This document shows, piece by piece, positions 1 through 8,185 of a DNA stretch of 64,000 nucleotides (its first letter is position 1; every line of letters begins with the position of its first letter). The notes beneath the pieces were generated by a model that was not told the DNA's origin, did not search any database, and saw only the letters and a program-made list of their open reading frames with translations. A program made the position numbers and the translations under genes. Source of the stretch: Pseudomonas kribbensis (GTDB taxonomy: Bacteria; Pseudomonadota; Gammaproteobacteria; Pseudomonadales; Pseudomonadaceae); NCBI RefSeq assembly GCF_003352185.1, contig NZ_CP029608.1:310001-374000 (forward strand), read 5' to 3'.

Positions 1-203
1 CCTTGCAGATAGGTCACCAGCGTTTCGAACCGCTTGAACAGTCGCACCTGACCACTGCGTTGTGCTGCCAGTGAATACTCTTTGCTTCCTTGCTGAATTT
101 GAATCGACCAGCCACCGGGCTTGGCAACGATATGTGCGCTACTGATCGAACCGTTCTCAAACAGTCGGGTGAGAGTGCTGTGATCAATGGTTTCAGTGGT
201 CAT
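1..203 (-). CDS. ParC-like partition-associated protein, N-terminal part (runs off the left edge)
   Basis: Reading leftward from an ATG at 203, the frame stays open to the window edge (67 codons). The N-terminus begins MTTETIDHSTLTRL and continues with a conserved-looking block (AHIVAKPGGW, LAAQRSGQVRLFKRFETL). From memory this resembles small ParC/KorC-type partition-associated or antitoxin-like proteins of Gammaproteobacteria, usually about 120-140 residues and paired with a toxin-like gene. No partner is visible because the downstream side is cut off. No strong ribosome site precedes the ATG. The family call is recognition only and could be wrong; the reading frame itself is well supported. 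Confidence 0.5.
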   Translation of the reverse strand, partial: MTTETIDHSTLTRLFENGSISSAHIVAKPGGWSIQIQQGSKEYSLAAQRSGQVRLFKRFETLVTYLQ

Positions 204-360
204 GAAGGCAAGCCCTTGGTTGAACAATGGCTCCCATCGTACGCAATCAATAATAGTTTGCAAAATTCAGGTCCTTAAAGTTTTGCGCCGGAAATGCCAG
301 CGTCAGTGTTCTGGATAGAGGCAGGCAGTTCTAGCCATGAACACGCCTGCCCGAAGTTCG

Positions 361-660
361 TCAGGCCGGGGCTTTCCAGCTCAGCATTTTCTGCTGGGCG
401 ACTTGCAGCAGGTCACAGCCGTCTTTGGTCAACAGGTAGAGGGCGTGGGTGATGTGCGGGATGTCTTCGACGTCGGCGTGTTTGAAGCAGAGGCAGTAGA
501 GGGTTTGCAGCAGGTCGCTGGAAGCACGCAGGCGCTGGACGGCGCATTCGAGGATGTCTTGCGGGTTGGCATCGGTGTCGATGACCAAGGGCTTGGTGTC
601 GGTGAGGTTGGAGTCGAGTGGACGGTAGCGATCGGAGTGGAGCTCGTTCCATGATTTCAT
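361..660 (-). CDS. small conserved Pseudomonas protein (DUF3077/DUF6124-like), paralogue of 2234-2515
   Basis: This 99-residue cytosolic protein has no signal peptide or membrane segment. Its core (LVIDTDA, QRLRASSDLL, YCLCFKHADVEDIPHI, ALYLLTKDGCDLL) is repeated almost residue for residue in the protein at 2234-2515, so the two are paralogues. The spacing of A-x(n)-L-L helices is reminiscent of the small DUF3077/DUF6124 proteins common in Pseudomonas, whose function is unknown. The ATG at 660 was chosen because alignment with the paralogue starts just after it; an in-frame ATG at 681 would add seven residues (MPTEIEK). Confidence 0.7.
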   Translation of the reverse strand: MKSWNELHSDRYRPLDSNLTDTKPLVIDTDANPQDILECAVQRLRASSDLLQTLYCLCFKHADVEDIPHITHALYLLTKDGCDLLQVAQQKMLSWKAPA

Positions 661-948
661 TTTTTCTATCTCTGTAGGCATCGATGAACCGCTGCTACCG
701 TGACCAAGCGGTGGAGGCGGACTGTGTTCAAGTTGGTCAAACCGGCAGAGATAACCCGGTACGCCGAAGCGTCCCAAACACAGCCCGCCATAGAGCGTGC
801 CGACAGAAAGAGGTCGGCAGCATACAAGGGCATGCATCAGTTATCTCTGTTTTTCAGGTGACCAAACCTGAATCGCTGATTGGGCAGCGACAGTCACAAC
901 TATAGGTTTCGACCTAACGGCGCCGATAGAAGACAAGGCGCCGCTGCG

Positions 949-988
949 TGTAGGAACGGGATGCAGATTCGAGCAGGCCGTTCCTACA
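949..988. repeat. degenerate REP-like inverted repeat in the 661-1003 intergenic stretch
   Basis: Arms TGTAGGAACGG (949-959) and CCGTTCCTACA (978-988) are perfect complements around an 18-base loop containing GAGCAGG, the core of Pseudomonas REP sequences. A second short inverted pair, CGGCGCC/GGCGCCG, lies near 917-943. The rest of the 343-base gap shows no convincing gene. The hairpin lies just downstream of the hydrolase stop and may stabilise or end that transcript. Confidence 0.55.
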
Positions 989-1003
989 GATCAATCACGG
1001 TGT

Positions 1004-2131
1004 TCAACGAATCGCTCTATACGCCTCAACATCCAGCACACTCGTCGTCAGCCCGGTCGCCGGGGTGTAGATCGTGCCTTTCACCGTCGAGAACGGGACG
1101 CCCTTGCTGCCCAGCGACACATAGCGTTCGCCTTGGTCCAGTTCGGTGAACCAGGTGTAGGAGCACTTCTCCATGGCTTTGTATTTCGCTGCCTCATTGA
1201 CGATGGCGGCGGTGTGGTTTCGAAGGTCGGCGTCAGTAAGGTTGAGGTTCTTGTCGAGCACGGTGCCCCAGCGTTTCAGGCACACCTCGGCAAAGTGACG
1301 GACAATCAGGCCAGGTTCGGCCACAACCTTCGGACCACTGACGCCATCGGCCGAAGCATTGCCGACCAGGGTGGCGTGACGTCCGGGCATGGGGAAAATG
1401 CTGGTTTTGGTGCCGGTTGCGGTTTGTGGGATGACGCAGCTGAAACCCTTGGAGCGTTCGTCCCGAGCATAAAAGCCCACGTACTCTTTGACGTTGTAAT
1501 TGAGCTTTACCCGGTGTTCCTGAAAGTTACCGATACCGGGCACAGGATCAATGGCAAAGATATTCACCGGAATATTTTGAAGCGCACTGTCGTTGAACAT
1601 GGCATTGGCCAGCATATGGCAACTAATGCCGCCACGGCTCCAGCCCACCAGATTGACCTTTGTTGGAATGACACCGTCCTTGCGGAAAGTTTTAATGATC
1701 TGCTCCTGTAACTTCTGTTGCGTGACGCTGCGCTCGCCATAGTTATATTTGCGCCATAGCCAGGAACCTTCGACCTTTACATCTTCAATCGGAATGCCGG
1801 CAGCCTTGAGGCGGTTGTATTCTGCTTCGGTCAACTGCTCGCGCTGCCAGTCGCACTTACCTTTGATGATGTTCATCGCGTGCTGGACGTTTTCCTCCCA
1901 GCCCTTGCCGAACAGGGTTCCGCTGAGACCATAGTCCTTGGATTTGGTGAACAGATCATCGGCCTGCAGGTTGCTGGTGCCGGGGCCATCGACCACGATC
2001 CATTCGGCAAACTCGCGACCGGCGTGATGGGAGGCGAGTGTGGAAACCAGTTCACCATCCCAATAGTTTTCATGGGCATTATCAAACTTTGTGGAACCTG
2101 TACCGCAAAAGAAAATAGTCAGCGTAGTCAT
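1004..2131 (-). CDS. stand-alone alpha/beta hydrolase with GWSRGG nucleophile elbow (putative lipase/effector-like)
   Basis: The 375-residue protein starts MTTLTIFFCGTGSTKFD, a first strand with an FxCGTGS turn like that of DUF2235 (Tle1-type) phospholipases. Near residue 180 it carries VNLVGWSRGG, a G-x-S-x-G nucleophile elbow with the Arg-Gly tail of the GFSRGA-type hydrolases. A downstream AIDPVPG segment fits the acidic catalytic residue, and a PMPGRHATLVG block supplies a candidate catalytic His. No signal peptide is seen. ATG 2131 is preferred over an upstream ATG at 2188 because the conserved first strand begins there. It is flanked by two paralogous small genes on the same strand. No type VI secretion gene is nearby, so an effector role is only an inference from the fold. 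Confidence 0.75.
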   Translation of the reverse strand: MTTLTIFFCGTGSTKFDNAHENYWDGELVSTLASHHAGREFAEWIVVDGPGTSNLQADDLFTKSKDYGLSGTLFGKGWEENVQHAMNIIKGKCDWQREQLTEAEYNRLKAAGIPIEDVKVEGSWLWRKYNYGERSVTQQKLQEQIIKTFRKDGVIPTKVNLVGWSRGGISCHMLANAMFNDSALQNIPVNIFAIDPVPGIGNFQEHRVKLNYNVKEYVGFYARDERSKGFSCVIPQTATGTKTSIFPMPGRHATLVGNASADGVSGPKVVAEPGLIVRHFAEVCLKRWGTVLDKNLNLTDADLRNHTAAIVNEAAKYKAMEKCSYTWFTELDQGERYVSLGSKGVPFSTVKGTIYTPATGLTTSVLDVEAYRAIR

Positions 2132-2233
2132 GTTGTTGCTCTTGGTTGATGAAAGAGCAAACAGGCTAGTTCTGAACTTTGCAGTCATGGAAGCGAAGGG
2201 TTGTTGCGAACTTTGTAAGTTTGGCGGGCGGCG

Positions 2234-2515
2234 TCAATTGTTTATTCGTTGCCTGGCAACTTCCAGCAAGTCACAGCCGTCCTGCGTCAATAAATAAAGC
2301 GCATTGACGATGTTGGGGATGTCTTTCACATCGGCCTGTTTGAAACACAGGCAGTAAAAAGTTTCCAGCAGGTTGTTGGCTGCACGCAGCCGCTGATCGG
2401 CGGCATCGAGGAGATCGCGGTGGCTCGCTTCGGTATCAATGACCAGCACAGGCGTTTCGCTATAGTTGGTTGTGAGTGAGCGATATCGGGTGTTGAGCGG
2501 TTTGAACATGTTCAT
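2234..2515 (-). CDS. small conserved Pseudomonas protein, paralogue of 361-660
   Basis: This 93-residue cytosolic protein shares RYR-x-L, LVIDT, QRLRA, YCLCFK-x-ADV-x-DIP and ALYLLT-x-DGCDLL with the 99-residue protein at 361-660. It lies upstream of the hydrolase with a gap of about 100 bases. The same strand and close packing make co-transcription with the hydrolase plausible, and the pair looks like a duplication around it. Function is unknown. A second ATG two codons in (2509) is an equally possible start. Confidence 0.75.
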   Translation of the reverse strand: MNMFKPLNTRYRSLTTNYSETPVLVIDTEASHRDLLDAADQRLRAANNLLETFYCLCFKQADVKDIPNIVNALYLLTQDGCDLLEVARQRINN

Positions 2516-2580
2516 GATCGAGTGTGTCCTTTACGAAGTCGCTTTGGCGGGCCGACACAATGTTTTCAGTCGCGCCGGCC

Positions 2581-2610
2581 ACTATAGAAGGGCGCCCTCA
2601 AGCGGAACAA
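2581..2610 (-). promoter_or_regulatory. possible sigma-70 promoter for the 2515 gene (2516-2818 gap)
   Basis: On the minus strand TTGTTC (2610-2605) and TATAGT (2586-2581) are separated by 18 bases, about 65 bases upstream of the ATG at 2515. The -10 is good and the -35 is weak. The rest of this 303-base gap must also hold the promoter of the rightward gene at 2819, which I could not place with confidence. No gene was seen in the gap. Confidence 0.3.
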
Positions 2611-2818
2611 GACAGCCACGATGGACAGAATTCGTAGGGGTTTTTCCGGGGTTCGGGCATTTGCCCTACGCGTTTTTTCAGCTTTTTCACAGCCAAACCC
2701 TGATCAGCGAAATTTCCCACGTGTTTGTCGGGCGATTCCCGTTAAACCTCTGTATGGTGCGCGCCAGAATCCGTAGGGCGTTTCCAGACGTCCGACACAC
2801 GCTTAAAGGGAATTAGGT

Positions 2819-3322
2819 ATGCAGTGGCTACGAATGGCCTCGATCATTTTGCTGTGGGCCAGTGGTTGTCGCGTGGCAGTGGCCTCCGATACGGCCAACG
2901 GGCTGGCGCTTGCCAATCTGGAACGCAGTGGCTGGCCGGAAGCGCTCACCACTCAGACCAGCATCGACACAGCCTCCCGCGCAGAAGTGCTGATCTTCGG
3001 CAAGGCCCTGTTGGCCAGCGAAGCGCTGGACGAAGCGGGACTCAAGCAACGACTGGGCGTGCAGCAAATGCAGCTCAAGTCGATCCGGCAAGTGCGCGAC
3101 GGTCTGTGGGATCGCCTGCTCAACACCTATCGCAATGCCAGTCAGAACTGTGATGAACAAGCGTTCTGCCCACGGGTGCGCAGCGTCGCCGATCTGCGCC
3201 AGCTGGCGGCGGCATTCACCGGTGATATCAGCCCGGCCCATGCAGAATGGGCAAGCAAGAGCCTGGATGTGCATGAGCGGGTACTGGATGAGCAACTGCG
3301 GGTGGCCGTCTTGCGGCCATAA
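2819..3322 (+). CDS. secreted/periplasmic protein of unknown function
   Basis: The 167-residue protein opens with a positively charged start and a hydrophobic stretch ending in a Cys (MQWLRMASIILLWASGC) and then VAVAS, a plausible signal-peptidase I site. The Cys is not in a good lipobox because position -3 is Ala. The mature part is mostly helical and polar, with one Cys pair (NCDEQAFC) that could form a periplasmic disulfide. AAGGGA lies about 8 bases before the ATG. I do not recognise the family. It converges with a small lipoprotein gene at 3340-3474. Confidence 0.75.
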   Translation: MQWLRMASIILLWASGCRVAVASDTANGLALANLERSGWPEALTTQTSIDTASRAEVLIFGKALLASEALDEAGLKQRLGVQQMQLKSIRQVRDGLWDRLLNTYRNASQNCDEQAFCPRVRSVADLRQLAAAFTGDISPAHAEWASKSLDVHERVLDEQLRVAVLRP

Positions 3323-3339
3323 AGCTGCTTTTGCGGGTG

Positions 3340-3474
3340 TCAGGCCGAAGAGGTTTCACCCGTTGTCACGGCGGACGCCCACGGCGGTGGGAAGTTGTCG
3401 GGAGAGGGCGTACATCCACTCAGTAACAGGGATGCAAAGATCAGGGCGAAGGGCAGTTTCAAACGGTTCGACAT
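3340..3474 (-). CDS. 44-residue lipoprotein
   Basis: Reading leftward from ATG 3474 gives MSNRLKLPFALIFASLLLSGC, a textbook type II signal with lipobox LSGC, followed by a short Pro/Ser-rich tail and a TGA at 3342-3340. A strong ribosome site (AAGGAGTGAAC) sits directly upstream of the ATG, which argues strongly that this very short frame is translated. It is below the usual length cut-off and is easily missed. The mature peptide is only about 24 residues, so it may act as a small membrane-anchored peptide. Function is unknown. Confidence 0.75.
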   Translation of the reverse strand: MSNRLKLPFALIFASLLLSGCTPSPDNFPPPWASAVTTGETSSA

Positions 3475-3708
3475 GTTCACTCCTTGATAAAAATCCATGG
3501 GCATCGGCCGTCCTGGCTCGACGCGTGACGGACATTACCTTCAGGTCGATTCACGCGGCGATGAACAAAGTGTTTCATTTGTTTGATCCCGTGGCGTGGC
3601 CGCCGACGCTGTATCATCCCGTATCGATTTGCCCCCCGACCTTTTCTCGATTCGCTGCGATCGCCCGCTAGGCTGTTGGCATCACAGCGGTCAACGGAGT
3701 GACAGCGA

Positions 3709-5637
3709 ATGCATAACACCCTGGAACAGGTTTTCGGTTATCCACAGTTTCGACCCGGTCAGGAAGCGGCAATCAGCGCTGTGCTTGCTGGGCGCTCGGC
3801 GGCGGCGATCTTTCCCACCGGGTCGGGAAAGTCCCTTTGCTACCAGGTGCCGGCTCTCCTGCTGCCACACCTGACGCTGGTGGTCTCGCCGTTGCTGGCG
3901 CTGATGCAGGACCAGCTTGAGTTCTTGCGGCGCCACGGCATTTCGGCGGGGAGCATCGACTCGGCACAAAGCCGCGAAGATGCCAATGATGTGATGGCCC
4001 GCGCCCGTTCGGGTGAGCTGAAGATCCTGATGATTTCCGTCGAGCGCTTGAAGAACGAGCGTTTTCGCAATTTTTTGCAGCAGGTGCCGATCTCGCTGCT
4101 GGTGGTGGATGAGGCGCACTGCATCTCCGAGTGGGGCCACAACTTTCGGCCCGATTATCTCAAGCTGCCGGACTACCAGCGCCAGTTCAACATCCCGCAG
4201 ACCCTGCTGCTGACCGCCACGGCAACGCCGAAAGTCATCGCCGACATGCAGGCGAAATTCGCCATCGCCGCCGAAGACGTCGTGACCACGGGTTTCTATC
4301 GGCCCAACCTCAATCTGCTGGTGGAGCCGGTGCGCGGTGAGGACAAGCGGCGACGGCTGGTGCAGTGGATGGCCGAGCGGGCGGGCCAGCCGAGCATCGT
4401 CTACGTCACCCTGCAAAAAACCGCCGAACACATTGCCGAGCATCTGGGGCGCCATGGCATTCAGGCCGAGGCTTACCACGCCGGGCTGCCTCACGAACAA
4501 CGGGACGTGATCCAGAAGCGCTTCATGGGCGGGCAGTCCAATTGCATCGTCGCCACCATCGCGTTCGGCATGGGCATCGACAAGAGCGACATCCGCAACG
4601 TGGTGCATTTCGACCTGCCCAAATCCATCGAGAACTACAGCCAGGAAATCGGCCGCGCCGGGCGTGACGGGCAACCTTCCGACTGCCTGGTGCTGGCCAA
4701 CCGCGACAGCCTCAATGTGCTGGAAAACTTCGTCTACGGCGACACACCGGAGCGCGATGGCATTCGCCATGTGCTGGACGAGTTGCAGGCTGCTGCACCT
4801 GAAGGTCAGTGGGAGTTTTTGCTCGGGCCGTTGGCGGATCAGAGCAACATCCGTGCGCTGCCATTGAAGACGTTGCTGGTGCAACTGGAGCTGCGAGGAC
4901 TGATTGCCCCGCGCTACGCGTATTACGCCGAATACCGTTTCAAGTACCTGCTGGAACCCGAGGCGTTGCTTGAGCGTTTCGAGGGTGAGCGCAGGGATTT
5001 CGTCGCAGCGATCATCCAGACTTCGAGCCGCGCACGGACCTGGGCCACGGTGAATTTCGAGGCGATGTTTTCGCAGTATTCGGCCGAGCGCAACCGCGTG
5101 GTGAAGGCGCTGGATTACTTCCAGGAAAAGGGCTGGGTCGAGCTGGAAAGCAAACAGATGACCGAGGTCTACAACGTGCTGCACAGCAGCTTCGACAGCC
5201 AGGTCTTGAGTGGCGAGTTGCATGATTACTTCTCCCGCCACGAACAGACCGAAGTGGCGCGGATTCACGCGATGCTCGAATTGTTCGCCACCGAGCGCTG
5301 CCTGGGCTATCGACTGGCGGAGTATTTCGGCGATCACAATGCCCCCGAGCAGTGCGGGCATTGCTCGGTGTGTCACGGGCAGATTGCCCGGTTGCCGGCG
5401 CCTCCGGAACTGCCGGCGCTTGTGGATAAAAGTTTCCCGGCGTTGTGCGGCGACTTTATCCACAGGCACGAGCAACAGACCGGCACTGCGCCTTCGGCGG
5501 AGCGGCTGACGCGGTTTCTGTGCGGGATCAGCGTGCCGCTGTTCACCAGGCTCAAGGCGCGGACGATTGCCGGGTATGCGGCGCTTGAGGAGTATCCCTA
5601 CGCGGATGTAAGGGCATGGGCTCAGGCACATCTCTGA
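3709..5637 (+). CDS. recQ: ATP-dependent DNA helicase of the RecQ family
   Basis: This 642-residue superfamily 2 helicase is likely a 3'-5' enzyme acting in recombination and fork repair. Walker A is FPTGSGKS (35-42), followed by Walker B/DEAH at 134-137 inside the RecQ signature VVDEAHCISEWGHNFRP, motif V IAFGMGIDK, and motif VI EIGRAGRDGQ. A C-terminal zinc-binding region has Cys residues in ERCLGYR and EQCGHCSVC. The C-terminal tail is longer and less regular than in E. coli RecQ, and a canonical HRDC domain is not obvious. Translation starts at an ATG 35 bases past an A/T-poor leader. A long open frame on the opposite strand is a codon-bias shadow. Confidence 0.95.
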   Translation: MHNTLEQVFGYPQFRPGQEAAISAVLAGRSAAAIFPTGSGKSLCYQVPALLLPHLTLVVSPLLALMQDQLEFLRRHGISAGSIDSAQSREDANDVMARARSGELKILMISVERLKNERFRNFLQQVPISLLVVDEAHCISEWGHNFRPDYLKLPDYQRQFNIPQTLLLTATATPKVIADMQAKFAIAAEDVVTTGFYRPNLNLLVEPVRGEDKRRRLVQWMAERAGQPSIVYVTLQKTAEHIAEHLGRHGIQAEAYHAGLPHEQRDVIQKRFMGGQSNCIVATIAFGMGIDKSDIRNVVHFDLPKSIENYSQEIGRAGRDGQPSDCLVLANRDSLNVLENFVYGDTPERDGIRHVLDELQAAAPEGQWEFLLGPLADQSNIRALPLKTLLVQLELRGLIAPRYAYYAEYRFKYLLEPEALLERFEGERRDFVAAIIQTSSRARTWATVNFEAMFSQYSAERNRVVKALDYFQEKGWVELESKQMTEVYNVLHSSFDSQVLSGELHDYFSRHEQTEVARIHAMLELFATERCLGYRLAEYFGDHNAPEQCGHCSVCHGQIARLPAPPELPALVDKSFPALCGDFIHRHEQQTGTAPSAERLTRFLCGISVPLFTRLKARTIAGYAALEEYPYADVRAWAQAHL

Positions 5638-5745
5638 GCATCGAATCCATTTGCTGAATGTCGATCATCACGGCAATAAACTTCAAAAATGCCCGGTGGC
5701 TGACTATGGTGAAGGCTGTCTTTGGATCTCCAACAAGAGAACAAC

Positions 5746-6969
5746 ATGAGCCAGACATCCTTCGAAATCCGCCAGGCCGCCGTGATCGGCGCCGGCACCA
5801 TGGGCCGCGGCATTGTCATGTGCCTGGCCAACGCCGGCGTGTCAGTGCAATGGGTCGACAACAATCCACAGATGCTCGAGCAGGCGCTGAAGGCGGTGAC
5901 CGATACCTATGCGCACAACGTGCGTCAGGGGCGGATCGATCAGGTCGAGGCCGATGCGCGAATCGCTCGGGTCAGCACGGCGGCGGATTATGTGGCGATC
6001 CGCAATGTCGATCTGGTGATCGAAGCGGTGTACGAGAATCTCGAGCTCAAGCAGAAGATCTTCCGTGAGCTCGATGGCTTGCTGAAGCCGGGGGCGCTGC
6101 TGGCGAGCAATACCTCGGCGCTGGACATCGATGCAATTGCCGCCGCGACACGACGGCCGGCTCAAGTGCTGGGCCTGCATTTCTTCAGCCCGGCGCACAT
6201 CATGAAATTGCTGGAAATCGTCCGTGGCGCGCGAACCTCGCCAGCTGTGCTGGAAGCGGCTCTCGAGCTGGGCAAGCGCATGGGCAAGGTCAGTGTGGTG
6301 TCGGGCAACTGTCATGGTTTTATCGGCAATCGCATGCTTCATCCTTATGTGCTTGAAGCACGAAAGATGCTGCTCGAGGGTGCCTGGCCGCAGCAGATCG
6401 ACGCGACGTTGCAGGGCTTCGGTTTTGCCATGGGGCCGTTTCGCATGTACGACGTGGTCGGCATCGATCTGGAGTGGCGTGCCCGTGAGCTGGCCGGCAA
6501 GGGCCAGGACGCGCCAGAGGTCCAGGTGGATAACCGCTTGTGCGAGCTGGGGCGCTTCGGACAGAAGTCCGGTAACGGCTACTACCACTATGAGCCCGGC
6601 AGTCGTCAGGCCGAGCATGACCCCGAGGTGGATGCGCTGGTGTTGAGCGTCAGCGAAGGTCTGGGGTTTCATCGCCGTGACATCGGCTCCGAGGAGATCC
6701 TTGAGCGTTGCCTTCTGGCGTTGGTCAACGAGGGCGCGAAAATCCTGCAGGAAGGGATTGCCGAGTCGGCCCATGACATCGATCAGGTCTACCTGAATGG
6801 CTACGGCTTCCCGGCAGAGAGGGGCGGGCCTATGGCCTGGGCGGACGATCAGGGACTGGCAGACATTCACAAGCGGTTGCTGGCACTGGAAACGCGGCAG
6901 GGCGATCAATGGCGGCCGGCACAATTGATTGGCGAGCTGGCGGCGCGAGGAAAGGGTTTTTACCTTTAG
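5746..6969 (+). CDS. 3-hydroxyacyl-CoA dehydrogenase (FadB C-terminal-like, stand-alone)
   Basis: The 407-residue enzyme has an N-terminal NAD-binding Rossmann fold ([12 protein letters not shown], residues about 14-25), the 3HCDH signature [11 protein letters not shown] near residue 190, and two C-terminal 3HCDH helical domains. The second contains [15 protein letters not shown], as in FadB. It oxidises L-3-hydroxyacyl-CoA to 3-ketoacyl-CoA with NAD+ in the cytosol. The enoyl-CoA hydratase half of FadB is absent. ATG 5746 follows AAGAGA; an upstream in-frame ATG lacks a ribosome site. The thioesterase gene follows after 31 bases, so the two probably form an operon for degrading a specific acyl-CoA. 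Confidence 0.9.
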   Translation: MSQTSFEIRQAAVIGAGTMGRGIVMCLANAGVSVQWVDNNPQMLEQALKAVTDTYAHNVRQGRIDQVEADARIARVSTAADYVAIRNVDLVIEAVYENLELKQKIFRELDGLLKPGALLASNTSALDIDAIAAATRRPAQVLGLHFFSPAHIMKLLEIVRGARTSPAVLEAALELGKRMGKVSVVSGNCHGFIGNRMLHPYVLEARKMLLEGAWPQQIDATLQGFGFAMGPFRMYDVVGIDLEWRARELAGKGQDAPEVQVDNRLCELGRFGQKSGNGYYHYEPGSRQAEHDPEVDALVLSVSEGLGFHRRDIGSEEILERCLLALVNEGAKILQEGIAESAHDIDQVYLNGYGFPAERGGPMAWADDQGLADIHKRLLALETRQGDQWRPAQLIGELAARGKGFYL

Positions 6970-7000
6970 ACTGGGCCGATCACTCAAGGAATCGACACTG

Positions 7001-7432
7001 ATGTCCAACCCGATGCCGCAACGCGCCGATTACCCGCATTTCCAGCCGATCACCACGCGCTGGCACGACAACGATGCTTACGGTCACGTCAACAACGTCA
7101 CCTACTACAGCTTTTTCGACACGGCCGTGAACACCTACCTGATTCAGGTCGGTGGCCTGGATATCCACGATGGGGAGGTGGTGGGGTTTGTGGTGAGTTC
7201 GTCCTGCGATTACTTCGCCTCGATTGCGTTTCCGGACTTGATCGAAGTCGGCTTGCGGGTCGGCAAACTGGGCAACAGTTCAGTGCAGTACGAGTTGGCG
7301 GTGTTCAAGGCTGGCGAGCATGAAGCCTGTGCGGCGGGACGCTTCGTGCATGTATTCGTTGATCGGGCGTCGAACCAGCCGGTGGCGATCCCTGCGGGTT
7401 TGCGCGGGGCGCTGGAGCGGCTGGCGATCTGA
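7001..7432 (+). CDS. hotdog-fold acyl-CoA thioesterase (4-hydroxybenzoyl-CoA thioesterase family)
   Basis: The 143-residue single hotdog domain carries [22 protein letters not shown], the active-site Asp/helix motif of the YbgC/4HBT family; the catalytic acid is the Asp of HDND. These enzymes hydrolyse acyl-CoA thioesters in the cytosol. It lies 31 bases after the 3-hydroxyacyl-CoA dehydrogenase and is probably co-transcribed. ATG 7001 is preceded by CAAGGA at the right distance; the frame extends further upstream without a better start. The substrate cannot be told from sequence. Confidence 0.88.
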   Translation: MSNPMPQRADYPHFQPITTRWHDNDAYGHVNNVTYYSFFDTAVNTYLIQVGGLDIHDGEVVGFVVSSSCDYFASIAFPDLIEVGLRVGKLGNSSVQYELAVFKAGEHEACAAGRFVHVFVDRASNQPVAIPAGLRGALERLAI

Positions 7433-7437
7433 CAGGC

Positions 7438-7467
7438 AAAAAAAATCGCAGCTCGGGGAGCTGCGAT
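7438..7467 (-). terminator. rho-independent terminator of the glycine-zipper gene
   Basis: A perfect 10-bp stem (7445-7454 with 7458-7467, three-base loop) is followed on the minus strand by a run of eight T. It lies 28 bases beyond the stop of the 7496-7975 gene. No T-run exists for the plus strand, so it serves the leftward gene. Confidence 0.85.
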
Positions 7468-7495
7468 CTGGCTGTACCGGCAACGAGGTCAGGCC

Positions 7496-7975
7496 TCAGT
7501 CGCGGTAGTAGCGGTGATGCTTGCGATGGCCGTAGGCATGGCCGCGACCATGGTGGTAGTCACGGTAGTAGCGACGATCATCACGGCCGCGATCATAACG
7601 ACGGTCTTCGCGATTGCTTTCGTTACCCATGTAGTTACCCAGCGCGCCACCGGCACCGCCACCTGCTGCGGCGCCGATCAGGCTGCCGGTGGTGCCGCCC
7701 ATGCTGCGGCCGACCACGTTACCGCCGGCTGCGCCCAGCGCACCGCCAATGGCGGCTTCGCCACGGCTGTGTTTGTTGGCGCCAACCGCGCTACCACCCG
7801 CGCCGCCCAGGGCCGCGCCAATGGTTGAACCTGTGCTGCCGCCCAAAGATTGACCGACGACCGAGCCAAGAACCCCGCCCAATGCGCCGCCCACACCTGC
7901 TTCGGTGGTGCCTCCGGCAGAAGCGAAGCCACTGACCAGGCCAAGGGACAACAAGAGAATCTGGGAGAACTTCAT
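7496..7975 (-). CDS. glycine-zipper exported protein
   Basis: The 159-residue protein has an N-terminal signal peptide (MKFSQILLLSLGLVSGFASA). The middle is made of repeated GG-x(3)-G units (GGALGG, GQSLGG, GAALGGAGG, GRSMGG) typical of glycine-zipper segments that insert into or line membranes. The tail is basic and aromatic, rich in Arg, His and Tyr (RRYYRDYHHGRGH). It is expected in the periplasm or outer membrane. The glycine repeats come as two near-copies, suggesting internal duplication. Its function is unknown. It has its own terminator at 7438-7467. Confidence 0.85.
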   Translation of the reverse strand: MKFSQILLLSLGLVSGFASAGGTTEAGVGGALGGVLGSVVGQSLGGSTGSTIGAALGGAGGSAVGANKHSRGEAAIGGALGAAGGNVVGRSMGGTTGSLIGAAAGGGAGGALGNYMGNESNREDRRYDRGRDDRRYYRDYHHGRGHAYGHRKHHRYYRD

Positions 7976-8056
7976 AGAGGAGCCTCAAAGGGATGACGGC
8001 GCGATCCTGAGGCTGTGTAACAAGGCTGACAATCGAAATCCGACGAATAACACGAC

Positions 8057-8066
8057 TTGTATACAA
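8057..8066. promoter_or_regulatory. TTGTATACAA palindrome (possible GntR-type operator)
   Basis: A perfect 10-bp palindrome of the form bound by several GntR-family repressors lies 82 bases upstream of the glycine-zipper start. No GntR gene is in the window, so the assignment rests on the motif alone. Confidence 0.3.
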
Positions 8067-8130
8067 TTATGCAAGTTACTGATTTTTGGGTGGAACTTAA
8101 CCGATTTTGGCCGGTCTTTAGCTACTTCAC

Positions 8131-8163
8131 AAAGGCCGCTTTTATGCAAAAGCGGCCTTTTTT
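8131..8163 (+). terminator. strong hairpin terminator ahead of the YdeP-type gene stop
   Basis: A 13-bp perfect stem (8131-8143 with 8148-8160, loop ATGC) is followed by a plus-strand T-run to 8163. On the minus strand only three T follow the stem, so it would be a weaker stop for the leftward oxidoreductase gene ending at 8186. Plus-strand termination implies a short rightward transcript starting somewhere in 7976-8130. Confidence 0.7.
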
Positions 8164-8185
8164 GTGGGCGCAGAAAAGTTTTGTA

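Noticed and set aside
3691..5631. A 646-codon open frame opposite recQ
   Set aside because: It mirrors recQ almost exactly, has low-complexity His/Arg/Gln-rich translation and no motif; it is a GC-rich codon-bias shadow.
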